Of a stretch of 64,000 nt of DNA, positions 1 through 8,990 are shown piece by piece (the stretch's first letter is position 1; each line of letters begins with the position of its first letter). Made by a program: the position numbers and the translations under genes. Source of the stretch: an uncultured Saprospiraceae bacterium (GTDB taxonomy: Bacteria > Bacteroidota > Bacteroidia > Chitinophagales > Saprospiraceae); NCBI GenBank assembly GCA_937981555.1, contig CALJOK010000025.1:62001-126000 (forward strand). Reading direction: 5' to 3'. The notes beneath the pieces were generated by a model. It had not been told where the DNA came from. It was given only the letters and a program-made list of their open reading frames with translations, and did not search any database.

Positions 1-1266
1 GTTTGGATGGGAAATATCGATTATCAGATTAGTTTTAATGATGATAATAGTTCATTTATTTCTTACATCGCTGCGCAAAATACAGAGCGAGATCACTATA
101 CAGGAATTTTTCCAGATGACAGTTTAGCGATTGCGAATCATTTAGTGGCGCCTCCATTTGGTATTTCTGACAATACTACTTTTCAAGCAGGCATACAGTT
201 GAATCATCGGTTGCAAAATTTCTTTGGCGGGACAAATATGCTAACCATTGGAGGTGAATATGTGGTGGATGATGTACTAGATGAAATTACAGCTTATCGA
301 TATAAAGTAGATCAGTTGACCAAAAATGTAGGTGGATTTTTGCAAAGTGATTGGGAGGTGACTCCTTCGATAAGTTTGTTGACAGGTGTAAGATTTGATA
401 AGCATAATTTAGTGGATCAAATTATTGCAAGTCCACGAGTTTCACTTTTATATAAATTAAAAAATACGACACAATTTAGATTGACTTGGGGAACAGGTTT
501 TCGAGCACCGCAAGCTTTTGATGCAGACTTGCATATTGCTTTTGCAGGAGGAGGAATTTCGAGAATTAGCTTATCACCTGATTTAAAAGAAGAGCGATCC
601 AATAGTTGGAGTGGATCGGTTAATTATGATTTACCAAAAGATAAATTTATCGTAGGATTTACTGCAGAAGGATTTTATACTTATTTGCAAAATGCTTTTT
701 TTCAAGAGTCGATCGGAGAGGATTCATTTGGAGAATTATTTGAAAAAAGAAATGGAGATGGTGCAACTGTTCAAGGTGCGACATTAGAAGTGCGAGCCAA
801 TTATAATCAGAAGATTCAATTGGAAGGTGGTTTTACTTTGCAAACGAGCGAGTATGATGAGTCTGTGGTAAATATAGAAGGGATTGAGGGTCGTAGAGAA
901 TTTTTAAGAACACCTAATCGATATGGCTATGCGATGTTGACGATTATGCCTAATAAAAAAATCAATGTTTCGGCCAATCTAGTTTATACTGGAAATATGG
1001 AGATCGCACATTTTGCAGGAGCGCCAGAACAAACAGTTGATGAATATTTGACGACTCCATCTTTTACAGAGTTAAGTTTGAAAGCAGCTTATACTTTTGA
1101 TTTGAAAAAAATGGATTCAGGGTTAGAAGTTTTTGGAGGCGTAAAAAATGTGACGAATGCTTATCAAAATGATTTTGACTCGGGAAAAAATAGAGATAGT
1201 AATTATATATATGGTTCTTCATTGCCAAGAACATTTTTTGTAGGAATGCGGCTGAAGTCATTTTAG
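1..1266 (+). CDS. TonB-dependent outer-membrane receptor, C-terminal part (5' end outside window)
   Basis: This reading frame is open from the first base, so the gene begins upstream of the window; the first in-window ATG at 7 is probably internal. About 421 residues remain. The sequence alternates short amphipathic beta strands with polar loops, contains the phrase WGTGFRAP typical of TonB-dependent receptor barrels, and ends with RTFFVGMRLKSF, a terminal strand ending in Phe as expected for insertion by the BAM machinery. The plug domain and TonB box are not visible, so the substrate (siderophore, metal, vitamin or other) cannot be assigned. Family assignment is firm; specificity is unknown. 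Confidence 0.85.
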   Translation, partial: VWMGNIDYQISFNDDNSSFISYIAAQNTERDHYTGIFPDDSLAIANHLVAPPFGISDNTTFQAGIQLNHRLQNFFGGTNMLTIGGEYVVDDVLDEITAYRYKVDQLTKNVGGFLQSDWEVTPSISLLTGVRFDKHNLVDQIIASPRVSLLYKLKNTTQFRLTWGTGFRAPQAFDADLHIAFAGGGISRISLSPDLKEERSNSWSGSVNYDLPKDKFIVGFTAEGFYTYLQNAFFQESIGEDSFGELFEKRNGDGATVQGATLEVRANYNQKIQLEGGFTLQTSEYDESVVNIEGIEGRREFLRTPNRYGYAMLTIMPNKKINVSANLVYTGNMEIAHFAGAPEQTVDEYLTTPSFTELSLKAAYTFDLKKMDSGLEVFGGVKNVTNAYQNDFDSGKNRDSNYIYGSSLPRTFFVGMRLKSF

Positions 1267-1627
1267 GAAATAAGGTAACGAATAAGAATTTGATTTCACT
1301 TGAAGTAATTAAATTTTGACTTTTTTGTGGTAATTTAAATTGGAAGGAAAACCATGAGAGGTAAGGAGTGGGCGAGGAAGGGCGAAAAATGAGAGAGCGG
1401 GAGCTTGCCTTGTGAATAGCTATTTTTTCGTCTAGAATTTTTTGGTTCTTTTTTTCATTGAAAAAAAGAACCATGCTCAATTCATCCATTAAATTCAGAG
1501 TCTAAAACGAATCTAACAAGGTAAGTTGATTTAAGGTGCGTAACAATAAAGAAAAAAAAATGGCGACGCTCCCTTCGAAACATCGCCAATATCATTTTGT
1601 GGAAAATGATAGGTTGTATCTTTATAA
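1267..1627. other. Gene-free interval between receptor and Nfu gene
   Basis: No supported gene is seen. The interval contains a perfect 13-bp A/T-rich hairpin at 1444-1472 and otherwise low-complexity A/T sequence. It separates convergent genes (receptor on plus, Nfu on minus), so it is expected to hold the 3' ends of both transcripts. Confidence 0.5.
1444..1472. terminator. A/T-rich hairpin, possible bidirectional terminator
   Basis: GGTTCTTTTTTTC at 1444-1456 is perfectly complementary to 1460-1472 with a 3-nt loop. It lies between two converging genes. The arms themselves carry the T/A runs, so it could end transcripts from either side, but the distance to both stop codons (about 160-180 bp) leaves doubt. 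Confidence 0.4.
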
Positions 1628-2245
1628 TTATCCCATTTCTGAAACAACTTCTTTTACTTCTGGAACCATTCTTTTTAGCATTCCCTCAATACCTGATTTT
1701 AGGGTTACTGTTGAAGAAGGACATCCGCTACAAGCTCCTTGCAAGATTACCGTTACAATTCCGTCACTATCAAATGATTTAAATTCGATATTTCCTCCAT
1801 CCATTTCTACTGCTGGCTTCACGTATGTGTCAATCAAGTCTTTGATTTTTTGAACAATGACCGTTTCATCTTCAGAATATTCGTAACTCGCTCCACGCTC
1901 TTCTTCGATTTTTGCCATTGCTGCCTCGAAGCCTTCAGTTACAATATCTCCACCATTCTCGACAAATTTTTTGATGAAATCTTTCAACTTCAACATGATG
2001 TCTTCCCAAGAATAATTGAATTCCTTAGTTACCGAAACGAAGTTATTACAAATATAAACACCTTTTACATAAGGCAATTCAAATAAAGCTGTTCCAAGAG
2101 GAGACCATTCTTTCGCCAAGTCTTCTTCTCTAAAATCTGCCGTTCCTTTGAATAACATTCTATTAGTAACAAATTTCAACGATTCCGGATTAGGAGTTTG
2201 CTCTGTATAAAGCATTACCGGACTTTTAGTTGCTGTATTTTCCAT
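1628..2245 (-). CDS. Nfu-type iron-sulfur cluster scaffold/carrier protein
   Basis: A 205-residue protein with an N-terminal Nfu_N-like domain (about 10-100, beginning YTEQTPNPESLKF) and a C-terminal NifU-like domain (about 125-205) with the Fe-S ligand motif CSGC at Cys172 and Cys175, preceded by the usual MDGGNIEF segment. Proteins of this two-domain form bind a 4Fe-4S cluster at a dimer interface and pass it to apo-enzymes in the cytoplasm. The gene follows the ferredoxin/flavodoxin reductase gene on the same strand after a 123-bp gap that holds its own promoter-like element at 2298-2305. Function as a Fe-S carrier is confident; client proteins are not known. Confidence 0.9.
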   Translation of the reverse strand: MENTATKSPVMLYTEQTPNPESLKFVTNRMLFKGTADFREEDLAKEWSPLGTALFELPYVKGVYICNNFVSVTKEFNYSWEDIMLKLKDFIKKFVENGGDIVTEGFEAAMAKIEEERGASYEYSEDETVIVQKIKDLIDTYVKPAVEMDGGNIEFKSFDSDGIVTVILQGACSGCPSSTVTLKSGIEGMLKRMVPEVKEVVSEMG

Positions 2246-2297
2246 GATTTATTTATCGATTTAATTTTTCCTAAAAAGGTTATTTAGATTGATTCTA

Positions 2298-2305
2298 CAA
2301 AGGTA
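2298..2305 (-). promoter_or_regulatory. Promoter -7 element (TACCTTTG) for the Nfu gene
   Basis: Read on the minus strand, TACCTTTG fits the Bacteroidota -7 consensus TAnnTTTG, about 52 bp upstream of the Nfu start codon. No clear TTTG -33 partner was found at the usual spacing, so this is a moderate call. Confidence 0.45.
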
Positions 2306-2368
2306 ACGCTTTTCTCTGAATTTGGTTGAATCTATTTTGTCCGAATTATGATATTTTTTTGAAAAATA

Positions 2369-3109
2369 TTATCCATATAGTTCATAATGAATCTGTCCTT
2401 TGTCATAACCCATCTCCACTATTAACTTCGCGACCGCCTCATCAATCATGTTACTCCATCCACAAATCCAAAAATCCACATCATTTCTAATCTCTCCAAA
2501 GTGTTTTTGATAAATTGGATGAACATAACCTTTCGCCAATTCATATTTTTTTTCAGGTAAAACTTCCGCTCGGGATAATGCCACCGAGTATTTAAATTCT
2601 GGCATTTTTCCCATCAAATCCTCTAATTCATTTTCATATAAAATTCCATCCTCCGTCCTAGTTCCAAAAATCAAATGAATATTTTTATGTGGGATCTTAT
2701 TGTTATAAATGTCCCAGAGCATACTTCGAAAAGGCGCAACTCCAGTTCCCGTACAAATAAAAACCAAATCTGTTTCTATTTTTTCAGGCAAATAAAAACC
2801 ACCTGCAGGTTTTTTGAATTTGATCTCAGTTCCAATTTTTACCTCTTCAAAAAAGTAAGTTGTGCCAGCACCTCCTTCGAGCAAGACGATACAAAATTCT
2901 AAAATATTAGATTGGTCAGGTGCATTCGCGATAGAGTAGGAGCGCCACCGTTTCGTTCGTTTGTCAGAAATCGGTAAATCTAAAGTGACGAACTGTCCAG
3001 CCTTAAAATCAACAATGTCATCGCCCTCCACTTGCACCCAGAATCGCTTCGTTGTCGAAGATTCATCTTCAATTCTAATTACTTTGCTATCAAACCATTT
3101 CTTAGCCAT
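2369..3109 (-). CDS. Ferredoxin/flavodoxin-NADP+ reductase family protein
   Basis: A 246-residue FAD/NAD(P)-binding oxidoreductase. RSYSIANAP (56-64) is the FAD-binding RxYS motif, GTGVAPFRS (121-129) is the pyrophosphate-binding loop of the NAD(P) domain, and CGWSNM near 215 matches the conserved CG of the NADP side. No ferredoxin domain is fused, so it is the single-subunit reductase class exchanging electrons between NADPH and ferredoxin or flavodoxin. It starts 14 bp after the GHMP kinase stop and is probably co-transcribed with the mevalonate genes. Whether it supports isoprenoid synthesis (for example by reducing flavin or ferredoxin) is inference. Confidence 0.85.
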   Translation of the reverse strand: MAKKWFDSKVIRIEDESSTTKRFWVQVEGDDIVDFKAGQFVTLDLPISDKRTKRWRSYSIANAPDQSNILEFCIVLLEGGAGTTYFFEEVKIGTEIKFKKPAGGFYLPEKIETDLVFICTGTGVAPFRSMLWDIYNNKIPHKNIHLIFGTRTEDGILYENELEDLMGKMPEFKYSVALSRAEVLPEKKYELAKGYVHPIYQKHFGEIRNDVDFWICGWSNMIDEAVAKLIVEMGYDKGQIHYELYG

Positions 3110-3123
3110 AAACTATTTTTTTA

Positions 3124-4056
3124 TTACGGTAAAATTAAATCCTCATATTTTAGAAATACATCAAATCCTCTTTCTTTGAAATATCGTTTGGTATCATTCT
3201 TAGAACCATCACTTGTCGCTAAAACAAAATCACCGCCCCAGGCTCCCAACGACTTCACACTTCCCCAGTAATCTTTAAAATATAAGTCTTTTACTTTTTG
3301 TAAATGTAATGTTGTAGAAACTAAATTTTCATGCTGCTCTAGCAAATTTTCAAACTCATAAAAATGAGAACAGGCTAATATTTTCTTTGTAAAAAATGAA
3401 AACTCCGCAACAAGATTGTCTGTCTTATCCATCTTTCGATAATGAGAAATTCCCTCTCGACTGTTTTGCTTTTTTCCTAAAAAAATAAAATATAATTGAT
3501 CTTTAAAGAGAGGATCAAACTCACAATTCGACCATTCTACGATTCCATCTTTTTTTGAATATAAAATATTTTTCTCCGCACCTGCGCAAGCAATATCATA
3601 TCCTGAACCGCCAAATGTTTTTTCTAACAATACAAATGCATCTACCTCCGCCCATTTTGCGACACTATAAATTAAAGTCGAACTTGTTCCTAATCCCCAG
3701 TTTTTTGGAAAGGTTAAATGTGATTCCACCGCTACACCTTTTCCATCTTTTAAAAAAGAATGATTCAACTCTCGACAGACATTTAGGATTTGTGTCAAAC
3801 GATTGGAAACATCGGAATCACTTGTTTTGATTGCCTCAAAATTTTTCATAGAAAAATTTCCCTTGAACCAAATTTGTTTTTTCTCATCAAAACTTTTCCA
3901 AGAAATCACTTCAGGGTCAGCAACGTTTTCAAAAGTAAAAGTTTGTCCTTTTGAAGTTGGCAAAGCTAAAGCAAGTGCACCGTCGAGCACAATATATTCT
4001 GAGGAAAGGAGTAGTTTTCCTTTGGCGTGAATGTATTGTTTTTTATTTTCCAACAA
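3124..4056 (-). CDS. GYDIA-family GHMP kinase (mevalonate-pathway kinase)
   Basis: A 310-residue GHMP-fold kinase. The N-terminus has the substrate-site phrase GKLLLSSEYIVLDGA (13-27), the ATP-binding glycine loop is GLGTSSTL (121-128), and GGSGYDIACA (149-158) is the signature that gives the GYDIA family its name. In Bacteroidota this family sits beside HMG-CoA reductase and is taken to phosphorylate mevalonate or phosphomevalonate; the sequence alone does not say which. It lies downstream of the class II HMG-CoA reductase gene (115-bp gap with a hairpin) and 14 bp upstream of the reductase gene. A separate diphosphomevalonate decarboxylase is not in this window. Confidence 0.85.
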   Translation of the reverse strand: MLENKKQYIHAKGKLLLSSEYIVLDGALALALPTSKGQTFTFENVADPEVISWKSFDEKKQIWFKGNFSMKNFEAIKTSDSDVSNRLTQILNVCRELNHSFLKDGKGVAVESHLTFPKNWGLGTSSTLIYSVAKWAEVDAFVLLEKTFGGSGYDIACAGAEKNILYSKKDGIVEWSNCEFDPLFKDQLYFIFLGKKQNSREGISHYRKMDKTDNLVAEFSFFTKKILACSHFYEFENLLEQHENLVSTTLHLQKVKDLYFKDYWGSVKSLGAWGGDFVLATSDGSKNDTKRYFKERGFDVFLKYEDLILP

Positions 4057-4108
4057 TGTATTTACGTGTTTGAAAAAATGAAATTTAATGAGTCTCTTTT
4101 ATTATAGA

Positions 4109-4141
4109 AGACCTTCCAGAACTCAAAGTTTTGGAAGGTCT
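4109..4141. terminator. 14-bp hairpin between HMG-CoA reductase and kinase genes
   Basis: AGACCTTCCA (4109-4118) pairs with TGGAAGGTCT (4132-4141), and pairing continues inward through one G-T to a 5-nt loop. A T-run follows on the plus strand, but the flanking genes are read on the minus strand, where no U-tract follows. It may therefore be an mRNA-stability or processing hairpin within the operon rather than a terminator. Confidence 0.45.
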
Positions 4142-4170
4142 ATGTTTTTAAGAATAGAATAAAAGTAATT

Positions 4171-5535
4171 TTATGAACTAGCCTTTTGATCAGTCAAAAG
4201 ATTAATGTCTTTTTTTTTCTCACCTCTAATTAAATCTAAAAAATCACGAACTGCTGAGAAAGAAACTACTTTATCCTTAAAGTAGGTGACCGTTTCGGAA
4301 ACTTCTTTTTCATTCGCTCCAAGATGATTTAATATATTTAAAAGGTGCATTTTCATGTGCCCTTTTTGAATACCTGTCGTGACCAAAGATTTGACTGCTG
4401 CAAAGTTTTGCGCCAATCCTGCAACTGCAATAATTTCCATCAATTGACTAGCAGAAGGATTACCCAAGAGTTCCAGCGAACGTCTTGCTACAGGATGCAA
4501 TTTTGTCAAGCCACCTACCGTACCTAAGGCAATCGGTAAGTCTAACCAAAATTTAAAAATACCATTTTCCACACTACAATAACTTAAACTTCGATACTGT
4601 CCATCTCTTGCAGCATAAGTATGTCCACACGATTCGACTGCTCTAAAATCATTGGCAGTTGCTAAAACTACTGCATCAATTCCATTGAAAATTCCTTTGT
4701 TATGTGTGGTTGCTCGATGAGGATCGATGTGCGCAATTCGAATTGCTTTGCAAAACTTTTGAGCAAAATCTGAAGCATTTAAATCACCATTTTTCCCTAA
4801 ATCTTCCACCGGACATTCGACCCATGCTCGCACTAAACACTCTGGCGTATAATTAGAAAGAATGGCCATGATGATGGTCAACTCTTTTTCTTTTCCTTCA
4901 AAACCTTCATTGGTTGCAACGAAGGTTTTTAAAGATCTCCCAAACTCTTCAAGCACAGAATTGATGAAATTCGCGCCCATTGAATCGCAGGTTTCGAAGT
5001 TGACTTTGAGTTGGAAATAGTCATCTTCTAAGTGCGTCATATCAAGCAATGAAATATCCAAAATTCCACCGCCTCGATTTTCCATATTGGCTGTAATATG
5101 TGAAACGTCGATTCGTAATTGTGCATCTAATTCTTCAAAGACTGAATTTAATTTGTCAACATTTCCACTCCAACTAAAGTGAACTTGACCAACTTTTTTA
5201 GTTGCAATTACCTTAGCTTTAAATCCATCACGCTCCATCCAGAACTTAGCAGCACTTGAAGCTGCAGCTACTACTGAACTTTCTTCAATGACCATCGGAA
5301 GGACATAAGTTTTATCATTGATGACAAAGTTGGGAGCTACTCCAAAAGGTAAAACATAGTTACTAATAGTGTTTTCACTAAAGCCATCCAATACTCTTTG
5401 TTGCTCCTCATTCTGATGCCAATGACTCATGAGTTCTCGCATCACATTTTCAGGGTCTTTGAAAAAATTCTCAACAATCCAGCGTAATTTTTTCCGCTTG
5501 GATAATTTTGAGAATCCTGAAATTGATTTTTTCAT
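4171..5535 (-). CDS. mvaA: Hydroxymethylglutaryl-CoA reductase, class II
   Basis: A 454-residue enzyme interconverting HMG-CoA and mevalonate, the committed step of the mevalonate pathway. Visible motifs: the catalytic Glu region PMVIEESSVVAAAS (80-93), the cofactor/substrate motif DSMGANFINS (184-193), the catalytic Lys in HNKGI (Lys280), ANDFRA (Asp296), GTVGGLTKLHP (338-348), and a C-terminal KGHMKMH (391-397) carrying the catalytic His. There is no membrane anchor, so the protein is soluble. Many class II enzymes were named degradative, but the position between IPP isomerase and a GHMP kinase argues for a biosynthetic role here. Confidence 0.93.
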   Translation of the reverse strand: MKKSISGFSKLSKRKKLRWIVENFFKDPENVMRELMSHWHQNEEQQRVLDGFSENTISNYVLPFGVAPNFVINDKTYVLPMVIEESSVVAAASSAAKFWMERDGFKAKVIATKKVGQVHFSWSGNVDKLNSVFEELDAQLRIDVSHITANMENRGGGILDISLLDMTHLEDDYFQLKVNFETCDSMGANFINSVLEEFGRSLKTFVATNEGFEGKEKELTIIMAILSNYTPECLVRAWVECPVEDLGKNGDLNASDFAQKFCKAIRIAHIDPHRATTHNKGIFNGIDAVVLATANDFRAVESCGHTYAARDGQYRSLSYCSVENGIFKFWLDLPIALGTVGGLTKLHPVARRSLELLGNPSASQLMEIIAVAGLAQNFAAVKSLVTTGIQKGHMKMHLLNILNHLGANEKEVSETVTYFKDKVVSFSAVRDFLDLIRGEKKKDINLLTDQKASS

Positions 5536-5607
5536 TGATAAAGTAATTTAGTATGTCTTACACACAAGGTTACTTCAAGTCACCTTGTGAATATAATTGT
5601 GATGGAT

Positions 5608-6672
5608 TCAATTTTTTATTTTTAAAAAAGCGTTAGCTAGTTCTAATCCTTGCACTTGCGCATCCACATAATCAAACAATTCTTGATAGTCTCCTCGTGC
5701 ATGTTTTAAAAAACTTGACGCTTGTCCATAGATACTTGGGAGGTCTAATTTATTAATTAAATAATAACCATCCAAAAAGTTTTTTACACCGCCCGAAATA
5801 ATGACCTCTTTACACCGCATTTTATCTCCTAGATCTGTTATGATTTGGTTCGTCATTATGGTCATTTCTTCTGCGCTGTGACCGACGTAAGCTAATTTTT
5901 GGAAAATACTTTGCTTCTGTTCATCGCTTCGCAAAAGTTCTACTTTGGAAAAGTTAGTTCCTCCATTGGCAGCAAAATCTACGGCCGCCAATGGTAATTG
6001 AAAAAGCCGCTTTAGACTTTCGTAACCCATTCCTTGGCCAACCTCTTTGATGATAATTGGTGCATTTATTTTATTCAAAACAGTTTCAATAGTTTCAATT
6101 GGAGGTCGTCGAAAACGATCACCTTCCGGTTGCAACCACTCTTGAAATGGATTGACATGAATGATTAAACCATCAGCCCGAAGTTTTTGTAACAAGGTAT
6201 TTACAAGTTCAACTTGGTTGTCGTCAATCAGTTCTTCCAACTGCGCAATTCCTAGATTAGCATAAAAAGGTAACTCTTCTCCAATCAAATCTCTGACATC
6301 AAAATCCTTTAAATGTTCATCACTAAACAACAAAGATCGACATGAACCTAAGCCCATTCCCATTCCAAAATCTTTGCAAGCTCGTGCTAAATTATGATTG
6401 ATAATTCCTGCAAAACCAGTTCCTCCTGTCATGCTCGAAACCCAAATAGGTGCGCGCATTTTTTTTCCTAAAAAATCAAAACCAGAGAGAGAATTTTTCT
6501 CAGGGTGAGCAGCAAGAAGAGGTTCGTAATAAAAACGATGATCCAATTTACCTTCCTCAATTTGTGATTGGAAAGCGAGTTCGATGTGGTCGCGTTTGCG
6601 AGATTCAGCGGTGGGGTCATTATCCTCCATTTGTGAAATTTGCGTAGCGTTTAAATTTTTATTTTCGTTCAT
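5608..6672 (-). CDS. fni: Type 2 isopentenyl-diphosphate delta-isomerase (FMN-dependent)
   Basis: A 354-residue TIM-barrel flavoprotein. The N-terminal RKRDHI (25-30), the MTGG loop (81-84), HVNPFQE near 172-178 with the catalytic Gln-Glu pair, the AANGGTNFS segment and the SGGVKNF phosphate-binding loop all match type 2 isomerases, which interconvert IPP and DMAPP using reduced FMN. The size fits the family. It is the first gene of the minus-strand isoprenoid block, 72 bp ahead of HMG-CoA reductase, and has a promoter-like TACCTTTG about 40 bp upstream. It is unrelated to the metal-dependent type 1 isomerase. Confidence 0.93.
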   Translation of the reverse strand: MNENKNLNATQISQMEDNDPTAESRKRDHIELAFQSQIEEGKLDHRFYYEPLLAAHPEKNSLSGFDFLGKKMRAPIWVSSMTGGTGFAGIINHNLARACKDFGMGMGLGSCRSLLFSDEHLKDFDVRDLIGEELPFYANLGIAQLEELIDDNQVELVNTLLQKLRADGLIIHVNPFQEWLQPEGDRFRRPPIETIETVLNKINAPIIIKEVGQGMGYESLKRLFQLPLAAVDFAANGGTNFSKVELLRSDEQKQSIFQKLAYVGHSAEEMTIMTNQIITDLGDKMRCKEVIISGGVKNFLDGYYLINKLDLPSIYGQASSFLKHARGDYQELFDYVDAQVQGLELANAFLKIKN

Positions 6673-6709
6673 TTTTTATCAATCAAAAATTTCTGCTAAT
6701 GAATGCCTA

Positions 6710-6717
6710 CAAAGGTA
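6710..6717 (-). promoter_or_regulatory. Promoter -7 element for the isoprenoid block
   Basis: Minus-strand TACCTTTG matches TAnnTTTG, about 38 bp upstream of the isomerase start. A TTTG is present on the minus strand at 6732-6735, but the 14-nt spacing is shorter than normal, so only the -7 element is well supported. Confidence 0.5.
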
Positions 6718-6832
6718 TGTCTTTGTGAGGACAAAATAGTAAAGAGAAGTGTAACAAAAACGGGGCGTGAAGGTTTTTAAAAAAATATTTTTAGTTGGAA
6801 AAAGATTTTATATTTATTGAAAATATATCGAA

Positions 6833-8206
6833 ATGAAATCTAAAATTACTCCCTTTCTCTTTTTTCTATTTGCTTTTTCTTCATTTTTTAGTTGTAAAAA
6901 TGATGATCAAGAATTGCCATTGCAGGAATTTAAACTTTCCATAAGTCAAGATGGGAATCAATTGTATCATTCTTGGACGGAGGTAAATATTTCTGATTTT
7001 GAACGATATATTATTGTTCAATCATCAGAACCGATTCCAGCTAACTTAGATCCATTTTCATCCTCTTTGTTTAATTCGGAAATTAATAAAATTGTTCATT
7101 TAGAGTCTTCAAATTCCATTTCAGAATGGGACGAAATAGTTCTGTCAGAAGAAACAAAATTATACTATCGAGTATTTATTGAATTAAGTGATCGCTACAT
7201 TACGAGTAACGAAGTAGAGATTGATTTTGCTGAGAAGTTAATTTTCCAATCGACGCAAAATTCAAATATTGATCTTTTTCATCATCCTGATTTAAAGTTA
7301 ATTTACTTCGTTGACGGGGATAGTATATTTGCTTATGATTATCAATCAGCAGAGCTTGTAGCAGAGGCAAGCATATCTCCTTACTGGTTTAACAATGGAC
7401 TTTTTTCTTATGGAAAGTTTAATGGACAAGATGAAATATACCTAGTTCCTGAGGATTTTTTTTTAGATAATAGAATCATTGTTTTAGATGCAACTAGTTT
7501 GAATCAGATTGATGTTATTGCTACAGGAAGTGAGACAATTGAGGCGATAAATACAGATAGAGAAGGAGTAATCATTCTTGTTGAGGATTCACCATCTCCA
7601 ATAAAAATTTTGGACAGAGCGAATGGTGATATTATTGGAAGTGCCAATTGTTCTTGCGTTAATATTTACAATGAAAAAATTGATTTTGCTTCTACATCAG
7701 AAAATACTTTAAGGTTAGTTTTTTCTACACAGGTTTCATCAGGTGGATTTATAGACCTTACTTTTTCAGATACATGGGAGTTACTTTCCGAAAGTTCAAT
7801 TTCGTACTTTCTATCTAATCCACTTCCAAGCATTGCCTATACTTCAGATAAGAATTATTTTATACCCAATAATAATGGTACTCTTTATAATGCTGAAGGT
7901 GAGATTATTAATTCAATCTATGCCCCACTTGATGATAAAGGGATAGGTTACGATTTTGTTTTTTTAGAAAATGAATCGGCATTGGTGAATTTATCTAATC
8001 CTATCTTAGCTAATAATGCAGGCATTCGGACCATTAATAAATATTCTTTACCTAGTATTGAATTGATTGATAGTTGGAGTCTTGATAATGTTGTAGGGTT
8101 TCCAGATAATTATCAATTATTCTATGATGGGGAAACATTACTTTTAAGTTATTTTGTATTTTCTAATGGAGATAGTCGAGTGATTGTTGTACCAATTAAG
8201 TTATGA
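6833..8206 (+). CDS. Exported lipoprotein, possible beta-propeller
   Basis: A 457-residue protein with a hydrophobic signal and lipobox ending at the Cys of SSFFSCKNDD, followed by acidic residues. Residues about 30-130 resemble a fibronectin type III-like domain (a beta-rich segment containing YHSWTEVNISDFERYIIVQS). The rest consists of short strands with repeated phrases such as KLIYFVDGDSIFAYDYQS, suggesting a WD/YVTN-like propeller. No catalytic motif was recognised. It stands alone between divergent or convergent neighbours. Lipoprotein status is confident; the fold is inferred and the function unknown. Confidence 0.75.
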   Translation: MKSKITPFLFFLFAFSSFFSCKNDDQELPLQEFKLSISQDGNQLYHSWTEVNISDFERYIIVQSSEPIPANLDPFSSSLFNSEINKIVHLESSNSISEWDEIVLSEETKLYYRVFIELSDRYITSNEVEIDFAEKLIFQSTQNSNIDLFHHPDLKLIYFVDGDSIFAYDYQSAELVAEASISPYWFNNGLFSYGKFNGQDEIYLVPEDFFLDNRIIVLDATSLNQIDVIATGSETIEAINTDREGVIILVEDSPSPIKILDRANGDIIGSANCSCVNIYNEKIDFASTSENTLRLVFSTQVSSGGFIDLTFSDTWELLSESSISYFLSNPLPSIAYTSDKNYFIPNNNGTLYNAEGEIINSIYAPLDDKGIGYDFVFLENESALVNLSNPILANNAGIRTINKYSLPSIELIDSWSLDNVVGFPDNYQLFYDGETLLLSYFVFSNGDSRVIVVPIKL

Positions 8207-8219
8207 AGTTAATTCAATT

Positions 8220-8990
8220 TTACCGCTCCGAAACCGCTCCTCCCACCTCATCAAAACCAGGACGCACAAATCTCTCCGCCTGCGGAAATTCCTTTTTCAT
8301 CCCACCTTTCAATCTCGATAGTAAAACCAAAATATCCAAAACATCATCTTCCGCATCAGGCATTTGTTGTCGAATTATTTCCCACGCCGCGATACTCTTT
8401 TCGATAGCAATCAAAGTAATTTTGGCCGTTCCATTTGCATCATTTTGAATAGGATATTCTTCAAGCATCCATTCATCATGAAGACCTTCAACCGCACGAC
8501 CCACTTTAGTATGAATAAAATAGAGGTAATGATAAATTGAATTTAGTGCATCATTAAGTTCATCAACTTCTTGATCTACATTAATTCCCAATTCATCTTT
8601 CCGTTGAATTTCTTCTTCCTTTTGAGAAATCAAATGCTCATTAGAATTGAGCCAAAGACTGGCCAATTTATAATATTGTTTACTTCGATTGATTAGATTT
8701 AATTGAGTAGGAGTGTATTCAGGTTCTTTCTCTTCAAAATTTTCAGCAGCGTCTTGAATTTCTTCCCAATCCAATCCACGTTCTTCCGCAGCTTGTTCCA
8801 ACATTTGAACAGCATCTTGTACGCTCTCTTGTAGCGAATCTAGAAAATGTTCTGCTTCAAAATCTTGACTATGTTCGCCTTTGGCAGGTTGTGCTTGAAA
8901 ATTTCGACATTTATTGGAGAGAGGGCATCGTTCGCACCAGCGGTCGCAGTAGTTATAAATTCCAGGGATGAAATCCTTTTCGTTCTTCAT
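8220..8990 (-). CDS. Uncharacterised protein with N-terminal cysteine cluster
   Basis: A 256-residue cytoplasmic-looking protein with no signal peptide. Near the N-terminus it has CDRWCERCPLSNKC (14-27), a Cx3Cx2Cx5C arrangement that could bind zinc or an Fe-S cluster. The remainder is acidic and helical, with Glu-rich stretches (for example the region around residue 130) typical of coiled coils. The stop codon lies only 13 bp from that of the upstream lipoprotein gene on the other strand, so the two genes converge. I recall similar proteins in Bacteroidota only as hypothetical, and no function is assigned. Confidence 0.7.
   Translation of the reverse strand: MKNEKDFIPGIYNYCDRWCERCPLSNKCRNFQAQPAKGEHSQDFEAEHFLDSLQESVQDAVQMLEQAAEERGLDWEEIQDAAENFEEKEPEYTPTQLNLINRSKQYYKLASLWLNSNEHLISQKEEEIQRKDELGINVDQEVDELNDALNSIYHYLYFIHTKVGRAVEGLHDEWMLEEYPIQNDANGTAKITLIAIEKSIAAWEIIRQQMPDAEDDVLDILVLLSRLKGGMKKEFPQAERFVRPGFDEVGGAVSER

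Noticed and set aside
1064-1489. 141-codon minus-strand open frame overlapping the receptor 3' end
   Set aside because: It overlaps the real barrel gene on the opposite strand, and its composition is that of antisense to A/T-rich coding sequence with no recognisable domain.
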